33,416 bases of DNA from JAXDBW01 sp034678405 (GTDB lineage Bacteria; Patescibacteriota; Patescibacteriia; UBA10025; JAHIVO01), in NCBI GenBank assembly GCA_034678405.1, contig JAXDBW010000058.1, positions 1 to 33,416 on the forward strand. Reading direction: 5' to 3'. Of the stretch, positions 11,801 through 16,129 are shown piece after piece. Made by a program: the position numbers and the translations under genes. The notes beneath the pieces were generated by a model. It saw only the letters and a program-made list of their open reading frames with translations, made no database searches and was not told the DNA's origin. Numbering within the stretch: position 1 is the stretch's first letter; each line of letters opens with the position of its first letter.

Positions 11801-12503
11801 GAGTATCGGCGCTGAGATCACACAGACTGAAGTTTTTCACACACTGGGCAGCACCCCCTCCCAAAGAAGCAAACCCTTTGGGCAGTGCCGCTTCATTTCC
11901 CGCGCACAAACCGCCAGACTTAATATCTGCTTCCGTACAGGTCACCACCTGACAACCCTGGTTTAGACACTGAGTCATAGCAGTCCTACTGGATGAACAG
12001 TCTGTTGCGCTCACGCCCGCTGGGCAAATAATTATGGGGGGATCACAGGTGGAGTCGGTTTTACACCGTGAGTCCGGGTAGCCCATACACTGCGACTGCC
12101 CCACCCAATCCGAGGCGATACTGTCGAGGAAATCACCAGCCGCGGCATCGCCGGCATTCTTCAGTAGCTCTTCAGGATTTGTGACAAAGAGTGGTTGCTG
12201 CCCTTTCTCTCCGGTCGCAATCTCGGTCGCGATGTTATAGGCGAGGTTATTGAGGTAACTACGCAGGACATTCTTAAACGCGATATCAGTAGCTGTCTTC
12301 AGTGCTTTACTGATTGCGTCACGGATCAGAGCGGGTATGTCTCCGATAGTAATCGACAAATCACCAAGCCCAAACAACGCCTGAGCTTGACGCGGGGCGG
12401 CAACGACAGGGAGCATGAGCTGTGCAGCAAAAAAGACGAGTGCGCCAAGCAACACCCACCGTTTGGTTCTACTCAGTCTTTGTTTCGGTTTATGCTCAGA
12501 CAT
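2829..12503 (-). CDS. Giant secreted cysteine-rich multidomain protein (3,224 aa), putative surface protein
   Basis: I do not recognise a named family for the whole protein. Residues 1-42 form a signal peptide or anchor: a basic start, a hydrophobic core at about 16-36, then an AQA-like end. Residues 40-580 are cysteine-poor to moderate and helical-looking. From about 600 on it is rich in cysteine (about 128 by hand count). Visible modules are an EF-hand-like loop at about 597-614 (DTNNDGTIDTKD); four beta-sandwich segments resembling CBM4/9-type domains at about 747-945, 1255-1392, 1718-2010 and 2212-2425, each ending in a motif such as VIIDDLQL, VYIDSLEL, ILMDGFQI or FYLDDLSL; a dockerin-like pair of calcium loops at about 1465-1525; at least eleven C-x5/6-C repeats between about 685 and 1700; CxGGxxDGxxC-type cysteine knots near 1660 and 2990; and a PKD-like domain at about 3095-3180. 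No sorting signal or C-terminal membrane helix is seen. It is the middle gene of a three-gene operon. Function is inferred only: extracellular, possibly glycan binding or attachment. Confidence 0.85.
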   Translation of the reverse strand: MSEHKPKQRLSRTKRWVLLGALVFFAAQLMLPVVAAPRQAQALFGLGDLSITIGDIPALIRDAISKALKTATDIAFKNVLRSYLNNLAYNIATEIATGEKGQQPLFVTNPEELLKNAGDAAAGDFLDSIASDWVGQSQCMGYPDSRCKTDSTCDPPIIICPAGVSATDCSSSRTAMTQCLNQGCQVVTCTEADIKSGGLCAGNEAALPKGFASLGGGAAQCVKNFSLCDLSADTQASSLINVQLNILARNQLLGGGTEAQVSGRCPLTSIIDNYDEYRSSITNNNVNPSKQYLVEFSKSFNPNATQLGAYLEILDEAENQSIVKINATEFAQSLAGEFKPVTTAVSGAVKTPASLLRNAATTIFGKSIDQYLVQTGSAVADAVGVFTNTLTSKLIERYLFGLDPATSGGGSSRGLASFLGGSSPGVTAAKFLFNQLQQTTYTVSGTTDILSSLSSCPNENDPTPDTCAIDSRFRTAIEQQLTVREAVAQGLIDGSKTFGYDANGLEPDYFNGYPYRSLIILRKYRIIPVGWELAAQYIKNFAGGSYSLNTLIADYDNVSSPFYHLIDPNWVLKSPEVFCRRSGAGEQVIVDTPIRSEDTNNDGTIDTKDAAISIIQRQSDYCADEQLCLKQNPDGSCAKYGYCLEDENIWRFNGTECNPAFASCQALTRADGSTVSYLLNTVETNGCNSSNAGCTWYCTSRAADGSFICNGAPPGATGAGNTVALNAEMQTCNAEGAGCTSLIPRKNSGANLLQNSGLELFGADALGDGIKDSGIRDAFVDYSVGSVAAGCGLEAHATSESVGGFTAARLVTNNATCAPPTGTPLDGGHYFWAVGPGAQPNLISYGEYVGKKSFSFSLYAKTAEDDPDCAGGGGQLALYSAQYISTGPDFQNFANIQASSEWTRYTGSFTLKENTGVVNGTVLALLLRREPADTCDVIIDDLQLEEGPLTTYKEYDENPTVSLKVAPSYLNCTGAPSDPIECAQYALRCSFEEAGCEAYTSVSTGRTVNGVISNPASCDPNVPGSCDQCPVAYAGCQAFRELAIDYPPYRPARDPVSFVPTTGQSCPASAVGCEEYTNLEEVAAGGEGREYYSRVQSCVLDTDAQVQSYYTWEGSNEFGFQLREYSLKISNTDNGPCTNVGAEGDPSLGANDWPNCIDNYDIDTAATLPAGNPAIDYPAATCAPAEVGVNPDCAEFYNTSGNTFYRLRSRVIYASADCKSYRNTIDGPDLTYHIIRGQGVSCQAQYAGCRAYKGNAGDNVRLIYEEDFENGTVDPWIGNVSYSTEAASAGGHSMLVATSGAIADVSTSLGMQDDKQYTLSFWARSGAGNTTVTATLNTVPGLTFPGQAFALSSQWQRFELGPLYIPVGTNLAGIQLALSSTNAVYIDSLELREIFENIYLVKDSYTECSGYEGCQQYTDRDGGSHYLKSFTRLCDENHVGCEAMLNTQNTASPYSSTYTAERYLRGDVNYNQRLDAEDESLIRQQAAGAGSYLDNVPLLVGDADSSGAITLADADTVRALVATGALAAEPYYNYDQQISSDAVTFLVNDPAKGCSAAIKGCMAVGEPILNADGTVQNFLTKYIVNDPDDYGDILCQFGENMCEAFTAINGSEYYFKDPGVATCEYKRLSGQDAAGWYTVGTNQGTPNCPISIGICAGGGIDDGKLCNSSDDCQSGFCNRNPNVVSQPTDGWVGTCPASASSCTEYRDPEEVQSENEVVSANFAQNPSFENFTTTPSAATNTDGIIDTQLPDIFGAWANAWTSAGVCSGNASITCNTDQECAPYGGTCNTGGGRVACGMRLLASSDAYAGSTAAAAKVFDACNKGVNSSAVYRCVAADTRVQVEGSNPNPSLTLSNGMQGCQSNADCLNPAEPAAYCQGDPAYYTWHSVQTDDLTDNRSFTASFYAKIDPTDPSCAQDGVNNLLVSSFVRTIDDRPFPDRLVQYLPQLSATVTSAWQRFELTTNFPSVDPADWHSESGPLAEQQNGFQMVLRSPSFGANTCDILMDGFQISETRDTFDYIPYYYLKDTIDTTSCNGLVDREEGCRLFNDTSLSSLPYSTLLTEDGSPPEPCSNPSECDSNSVIGVNRDRECSRWLECETSVRQENANGKVEELCLSRFICEEMDPVTGQCTKVGEYENVNQTYDTPEFVSKIKNYTGLVLAGLNWDRRCSNNQDITCTSDAQCGEGICSDPQIFEGSLPVAAMSEEGSVSLSGNLIKYGDFGDGDYLTNQELTCSLSSDASGSCTGPTDVNELPLSDLVRYWLDRGWAGGTVSATWTEEDINNGAVPSPNGNLDENNIARVQTSGDIGAGNANWNGIQYDLGATALFNELYYASFRLKWGSTPSPRDEIRVQFAYVDSANNETGYLTIGDIKPTEKWQEYSIGPARIGDQNGGGAASYQSIRLQIVHHYTGADAVPPVEFYLDDLSLKPVLQTKENNQGLLSRDCRLYPQADAPYCNYTDENNVTHRGWQGYCLEHDPQNPKYCINWWPVDLLKGESNVFGTLGTTGYSGRRPLYMCLQGDDSANRNVTVEGNTTNVYNDYLVKNGSWYTCDNNTDAGEPSDDGVSRSGSPLLGKSFGYSRPFATQWCRHEKGCDGDWNNDDDCDQFGDLENYAPVRNGEVAGIIFGCDTDDSHGCEMASSSINVDPQDSYYKWEIESIAVIAQMWSEGRDGGFPGWDPTYGHHFYNDGNFTPIEGGATPDGPAYFIFRPEDADAHPPNWPCNNCWSAKWSEYSRGGGNYFLMTLYFDANDRLTNIGTNIFDVNDGGSFWALPIVYLKNTCNVVAQVVSDHQDKAWFQRTDQNSVYRTPKLVYTYTQNYSPYGGIIQPRPITLTPSQWTYDPNRFGPLYTQLRGGTNTDFAHAGSPYSFAGNVNTVGRLCSAFVSGSGYTGHNECRNKDDVEKCLQGPDGNANTADDGYCIGTGAGFCQDNALMYCTPASASNDCVDAQGNDFGPCIVGSCEGGADDGKLCGGTCSGGVNNGQVCGQPGDCPGGNCSLDLTYDGGSCAGGFCRVGGDEAGLDLNAGIERAKRLFAYVYGAWTWDDVAKTYVDAAGLIADWQNNYGIPMPVCPYSIDKERADRPNYPNDYCGVPPVVDNILVSAGGEASNSSSTILVGGKTQLSFNIKADPNQKPIQLIEVDFTNDGVPDYSSVGRYDSGTVNVAHEYSQVRTFRPRIRVVDNWEWCGVPANAGVSCPFGDCRHATIDGSACDWVDSNIDISVITP

Positions 12504-12525
12504 GACGTGCGTGGATTGTTAGACG

Positions 12526-13422
12526 CTAGCCTCCTGTAGAATCTGCGACATACTGATCGAGGCTCTGCTGAAATATCTGTTGGAGTGTATCATCATCGAT
12601 ATCGGACAGCGTGTCCTCGGGGACACCGCTCTCGATGAGGAACTGACGGATCTCGCTCGGAGTTAAACCTTGGAGTACTTCATACGTGACCACTTCGTTA
12701 TTTGAAGTGTCAATATTCGTATTAATAACCGTTCCGTTTGCATTAGCTGCGTTGGTCGTCGTCCCGTCATTTACATTGGTTGTGGTAGTCTCGCCACGAT
12801 CAGTTTGGATCTCTCTGTATGTAGCTAGTAGTTCCTCGTCGGGAATCTGGGAGAGTAGCTCTTCTGAAGCGCCGGCGTCCCGCAGAATTTGTCTCAATTC
12901 ATCCGCGGTCAGCTCTCCACCCGTGCCAGTCGCTGTATTAGTTTGAATTGGCCCCAGGACGGCATTGGTATCGGCGTTGGCATTATTTGCCAGGGTAGTA
13001 CGGTTACAGTTTTTGCCAGTCGGACAGTTAGGGTCAGTTCCGGCATCAATCTCAGTCTTGTCAGGGATGTCATCACTATCTGAATCAGCGAGATAGGGAC
13101 TGGTTTTGTAAATGTAAAACTCATCGTAATCACTCAATCCGTCTGAATCAGTGTCTTTATTTCGCAGTTCGTCAAGCCCACCGAGCGTGGCACTCGTATT
13201 GCTACCGGCAGCAAAGAGATTGCTGTTTTCGCTTACCACCGGGGCAAATGGATTACGCAATTGGTACGCGATATACCACCCGCCGCCTCCCAGGGCAATC
13301 AGTGTAACGAAAACGAGCGCTATAATGAAGCGCTTCTGTGTCTGGCGCTCCGTATCGGTGTAGCTACTGTATTTACCAGAAAAAAAACGAGCGCCCTCTT
13401 TTTTATTTTTATTTTCAGCCAT
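12526..13422 (-). CDS. Membrane-anchored protein with thrombospondin type 3 calcium repeats and two 36-residue repeats (298 aa)
   Basis: A charged cytoplasmic start (1-31) is followed by one transmembrane helix (about 32-53), so the rest should lie outside the membrane. Residues 90-131 carry TSP3-type calcium-binding repeats (DTDSDGLSDYDE, then DSDSDDIPDKTE and DAGTDPN). Two similar 36-residue units follow at 171-206 and 253-288, each of the form LTxxExRQxLxxxGxxExxLxxIxDxxL, joined by an Asn/Thr-rich low-complexity linker. It is the first gene of the operon, read from the promoter at 13449-13477, and ends 22 nt before the giant gene. No Shine-Dalgarno is evident. It is likely a cell-surface partner of the giant protein (inference). 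I do not know a named family for the 36-residue unit. Confidence 0.85.
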   Translation of the reverse strand: MAENKNKKEGARFFSGKYSSYTDTERQTQKRFIIALVFVTLIALGGGGWYIAYQLRNPFAPVVSENSNLFAAGSNTSATLGGLDELRNKDTDSDGLSDYDEFYIYKTSPYLADSDSDDIPDKTEIDAGTDPNCPTGKNCNRTTLANNANADTNAVLGPIQTNTATGTGGELTADELRQILRDAGASEELLSQIPDEELLATYREIQTDRGETTTTNVNDGTTTNAANANGTVINTNIDTSNNEVVTYEVLQGLTPSEIRQFLIESGVPEDTLSDIDDDTLQQIFQQSLDQYVADSTGG

Positions 13423-13448
13423 GAAAAAATGGAGATTTTAATGGCTCC

Positions 13449-13477
13449 ATTATAGCACAATTGACCCCGAATGTCAA
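13449..13477 (-). promoter_or_regulatory. Near-perfect sigma-70 promoter of the envelope operon
   Basis: On the minus strand, TTGACA (13472-13477) and TATAAT (13449-13454) are separated by exactly 17 nt, with TGC just before the -10 (extended -10). The predicted start near 13442 gives a leader of about 20 nt before the ATG at 13422. It sits immediately downstream of the ksgA stop, with no terminator between them. Confidence 0.9.
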
Positions 13478-13489
13478 ACAATCAGCTGC

Positions 13490-14392
13490 TCACATATATA
13501 CCCTTCTCACGAGACTTACCCAATCGTCCATCGTGAGGTCCTGGGCCCGTACGGTAGGGTCAATATTTGCCTCGCTCAGCACAGTTTGAGCTTCGCCGTC
13601 CTCGAGCTGGAGTCCGGCCGCGAGGGTATTGTGCAGTTGTTTGCGCCTGGCAGCAAATGCCACTTTCACCACGCGGAAAAACTGCTGAGGAGTGATCTGG
13701 CCAATCCCTGCCTGGTGCCCACCAGGGTCTGTGCCGATACCATCCAGTTGGAGGATGGCCGAATGCACCTCAGGAGCTGGCCAAAATGATGACGGGTCGA
13801 CGGCGCGGATGATCTTCGGGCGAGCATAGAACTGCACGGCAACACTCAGGATGCTCATCTGTCCGGGTGGGGCTACGACGCGCTCGGCGACCTCGCGTTG
13901 GATAAGCAGCGTAGCACTCGATGGCCGTGGTACCTCCTCGAGAAACCGACGGAGTACCAATGAGGTGATATTGTATGGTAAATTCGAGACGAGTTTGTAC
14001 TGGCGGTCAGTGAGTTGAGCTGATACCTCCGGCCAGACCCGGAAAATATCCCCGTACACACAGTGCAGGGAGGGATATACGGTAACTAGTTTATCGAGAG
14101 CGGGTGCAAACCGAGTATCGAGCTCCACTGACCATACAGACCGCGCGTGCTCAGCCAGAGCGACCGTCAGTGTGCCAAACCCGGGACCAATTTCTAATAC
14201 GGTATCCTCAGACGCAATCTTTGCCGCCCGTATCATGTCGTCGATCACCTGCCGATCAATCATAAAATGCTGCCCCTGCTGACGAGAGGGGGTCAGATGA
14301 TACTGCTGAGCGAGCTCAATAAGTCCACTCCGCGAGACAAACGACGCCGCTTGGTTATTTCTTTTTTGCACCACGGATTTTGACCGCGCCAT
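13490..14392 (-). CDS. ksgA: 16S rRNA dimethyladenosine transferase
   Basis: KsgA/RsmA uses S-adenosylmethionine to dimethylate two adjacent adenines in helix 45 at the 3' end of 16S rRNA during small-subunit maturation. The sequence shows the family entry motif GQHFMID, the SAM-binding loop LEIGPGFGTLT, and the catalytic NLPYNI motif; the C-terminal helical part (FFRVVKVAFAARRKQL) is also typical. The N-terminus before GQHF is about 40 residues, longer than usual. A GTG at 14395 and an ATG at 14392 are adjacent; I chose the ATG. It overlaps the end of tsaC by 38 nt, so the two are probably translationally coupled, in an operon of RNA-modification genes. Confidence 0.95.
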   Translation of the reverse strand: MARSKSVVQKRNNQAASFVSRSGLIELAQQYHLTPSRQQGQHFMIDRQVIDDMIRAAKIASEDTVLEIGPGFGTLTVALAEHARSVWSVELDTRFAPALDKLVTVYPSLHCVYGDIFRVWPEVSAQLTDRQYKLVSNLPYNITSLVLRRFLEEVPRPSSATLLIQREVAERVVAPPGQMSILSVAVQFYARPKIIRAVDPSSFWPAPEVHSAILQLDGIGTDPGGHQAGIGQITPQQFFRVVKVAFAARRKQLHNTLAAGLQLEDGEAQTVLSEANIDPTVRAQDLTMDDWVSLVRRVYM

Positions 14393-14981
14393 CACGGATA
14401 ATCTTCATGCCATCCTCAGTTACCTCGAGTACCGTCGAGACGGGCACCTCGGGGAGGTCACCACCGTCCAGTATGAGATCGGGCATCGCGTCATTGCTCT
14501 GGAACATCCGCTGTACACACTCGGCGTTGTAGCAGTTGCCCTTGCCACTGATGTTTGCGCTGGTAGAGGTCAGCGGTGAGCCGGCTGCGGTGACGAGGTC
14601 AGTCGCCACTCTGAGATCAGGAATTCGGATACCAACCGTCGGGAGGCCGAGGGTCAGGAATGGTGGTACCGTCGGTTTCTTCTTAAGAATTATCGTGAGT
14701 GCACCAGGCCAATACTTGTCCATGAGTTTTTTCTCCTCGGGAGTAACCTCGGCTATTTTCTTCAGCATTGCCTGAGAATCAACTATGACGGGTAATGGTT
14801 TCTGCACCCGTTGCTTGATGATGAAGAGTTTGCCAATGGCGTTTTCATTGAGCGCGTCAGCCGCGAGACCATAGGCAGTATCTGTCGGATACGCAATCAC
14901 ACCGCCATTTTTGATAATGGTGGCGGCTTGGTCGATGACTGCGCGATCAGGATTATTGAGATCGATCCGGACGATATCCAT
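14355..14981 (-). CDS. tsaC: Threonylcarbamoyl-AMP synthase (YrdC/Sua5 domain)
   Basis: It makes threonylcarbamoyl-AMP from threonine, bicarbonate and ATP, the first step of t6A37 modification of ANN-decoding tRNAs. Family signatures are PTDTAYGLAADA, the KPLPVIV segment, WPGALTIIL, VGIRIPD and TSANISG. At 208 residues it is a single YrdC domain without the Sua5 C-terminal extension, hence tsaC. The stop of the upstream gene abuts the start directly (TAA then ATG), and the end overlaps ksgA, so it is in the middle of a tightly packed unit. Confidence 0.95.
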   Translation of the reverse strand: MDIVRIDLNNPDRAVIDQAATIIKNGGVIAYPTDTAYGLAADALNENAIGKLFIIKQRVQKPLPVIVDSQAMLKKIAEVTPEEKKLMDKYWPGALTIILKKKPTVPPFLTLGLPTVGIRIPDLRVATDLVTAAGSPLTSTSANISGKGNCYNAECVQRMFQSNDAMPDLILDGGDLPEVPVSTVLEVTEDGMKIIRDGAVKIRGAKKK

Positions 14982-15455
14982 TTATCGTTGGAGATAATGC
15001 TTAACTGGTTTGGTTTTGAGATTGGGCGTATCTGGCTCGAGCGGACGGGTGCCGAGCTCCTCGAGCACGTGATCGACGACCGCCTGCGTATACCGATGCC
15101 GCTCAGCATCGTCGGGGAACCCGAAGTACATATTGCGATGCGTCAGCTGATAGATATAGTCAGCCAGCATATCCTCGGCCTCTTCTTGAACGGCGAGCGA
15201 CAGTGGCTGAGCGAAGGAGGGCGGGGCGCCGATAATATAGACCGGGATATACGCATTGCCGTACTCACTCCAGTCATAGCCAGAATATGTAGCGATGAGC
15301 TCGAGGATCGTCGTGCGATACTCTTCGATGAGCTTCTCGAAATCGCCACCAATGCGGATAATACGCTGCCAGGAATCGGCAAACTGCTGCTCAGTCATGC
15401 CCTGGATCCGGCGCGCATACTCATAGTTATAGATAAGTTCTGTCTGGGGAATCAT
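14982..15455 (-). CDS. Conserved-looking hypothetical protein (157 aa)
   Basis: I do not recognise a family. The protein is soluble, without a signal peptide or membrane helix, and acidic, with mixed helix and a short strand-like stretch (IPVYIIGAP at about residues 69-77). Aromatic residues are plentiful (NYEYARR, YSGYDWSEYG). It heads a tight unit with tsaC (0-nt spacing) and ksgA, suggesting a role linked to translation, but this is context only. A promoter (15464-15492) puts the -10 only 8 nt from the ATG, so it may be translated from a leaderless mRNA. Confidence 0.75.
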   Translation of the reverse strand: MIPQTELIYNYEYARRIQGMTEQQFADSWQRIIRIGGDFEKLIEEYRTTILELIATYSGYDWSEYGNAYIPVYIIGAPPSFAQPLSLAVQEEAEDMLADYIYQLTHRNMYFGFPDDAERHRYTQAVVDHVLEELGTRPLEPDTPNLKTKPVKHYLQR

Positions 15456-15463
15456 GTGTTGTC

Positions 15464-15492
15464 AGTATGCCTGAAATTTCACGAAATCTCAA
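15464..15492 (-). promoter_or_regulatory. Promoter upstream of the hypothetical gene, tsaC and ksgA (leaderless)
   Basis: TTGAGA (15487-15492), a 17-nt spacer and CATACT (15464-15469) on the minus strand. Only 8 nt separate the -10 from the ATG at 15455, so the transcript would start at or within 2-3 nt of the start codon. No Shine-Dalgarno is present. Confidence 0.6.
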
Positions 15493-15498
15493 CTATCA

Positions 15499-15846
15499 TT
15501 ACAGAGAATGAAGCAATGACACAATCCTCTCTACCACACCTTCTGCGTTCGTTGTTAATTCATTGTTCCAAACTCGTAACACATGATAGCCATGCTGGGT
15601 GATGATTGCATCTCGACGTATATCGTACTCTCTTTGCTCATGGCGGGCGTGACCGCCGCCATCAAGCTCAATCACCAACCGCGGATTACGGCAACAGAAA
15701 TCTACAATATACCCACTGATGAAAAATTGTCGATAAAATTTGAACCCGCTCAAACGGCGATCACGCAAGAGCGACCACATCACGGCCTCATGTGGCGTTT
15801 GCCGTCTTCGTAACCGACGGGCTATGATTGTTTTTGGTTTTACCAT
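15499..15846 (-). CDS. DUF559-family endonuclease-like protein (Vsr/restriction-endonuclease fold)
   Basis: DUF559 proteins are small single-domain relatives of the very-short-patch-repair and restriction endonuclease fold. Seen here are the family segments TPHEAVMWSLLRDRRL, GFKFYRQ, IVDFCC, LVIELDGGGH (the Asp and His near the presumed metal site) and the C-terminal ITQHGYHVLRVWNNE. The chosen start is the ATG at 15846, with a GGGGAGG motif 3 nt upstream (115 residues). A TTG at 15867 would add seven residues but lies in a repeat. Substrate and role are unknown; such genes are often orphan and horizontally spread. The 5' end lies within a degenerate repeat block shared with the intergenic region before it. 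Confidence 0.85.
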   Translation of the reverse strand: MVKPKTIIARRLRRRQTPHEAVMWSLLRDRRLSGFKFYRQFFISGYIVDFCCRNPRLVIELDGGGHARHEQREYDIRRDAIITQHGYHVLRVWNNELTTNAEGVVERIVSLLHSL

Positions 15847-15850
15847 ATAC

Positions 15851-16078
15851 CTCCCCAACTCACCCAAATTCGTGCGCGCATATTATGCTGAGCTTAATAC
15901 ACTGCTACATGCGGGAAGGCAAAATCACCATACACTACAGCACCCTCTCTTACAAGTGCTTTTGGTATTGTCTGCCCGACTCACCCCAATCCATGCACAC
16001 ACATCACATTAAACTGAGTGTGCTAATACCTGCGAGGAATCATAATCACATAACACTGCAAGTGCCCTCTCTTGTAAG
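15851..16078. repeat. Imperfect tandem duplication (about 105 nt, period about 121) beside the DUF559 gene
   Basis: Two related blocks, about 15851-15955 and 15971-16078, share CTCACCC near the start, a CTGAGC/CTGAGT word, a central TGCG region, an ACACT word and the end word CCCTCTCTT. By eye they are roughly 70 percent alike, with small gaps. Past the second block, GGGTGAGTTG (about 16122-16131) is the inverse of the CAACTCACCC at 15856-15865. This covers the gap between leuS and the DUF559 gene; no gene is seen in it. Confidence 0.65.
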
Positions 16079-16085
16079 AGAGGGC
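16064..16085. terminator. Perfect hairpin downstream of leuS
   Basis: A 10-bp perfect stem (GCCCTCTCTT at 16064-16073 with its complement at 16076-16085) and a 2-nt gap lie 45 nt past the leuS stop. No U-tract follows on the minus strand, so it may be an RNA-processing or repeat hairpin rather than a true intrinsic terminator. The left arm is shared with the degenerate copy near 15942-15951. Confidence 0.5.
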
Positions 16086-16129
16086 AGTAACGATTCAGTA
16101 CAACCAAGCAGGGTGGCCAGGGTGAGTTG

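Noticed and set aside
14811..15602. 263-codon plus-strand frame over tsaC and the 157-aa gene
   Set aside because: It runs opposite to three overlapping minus-strand genes with recognisable motifs (tsaC, DUF559) and has no promoter or ribosome site.
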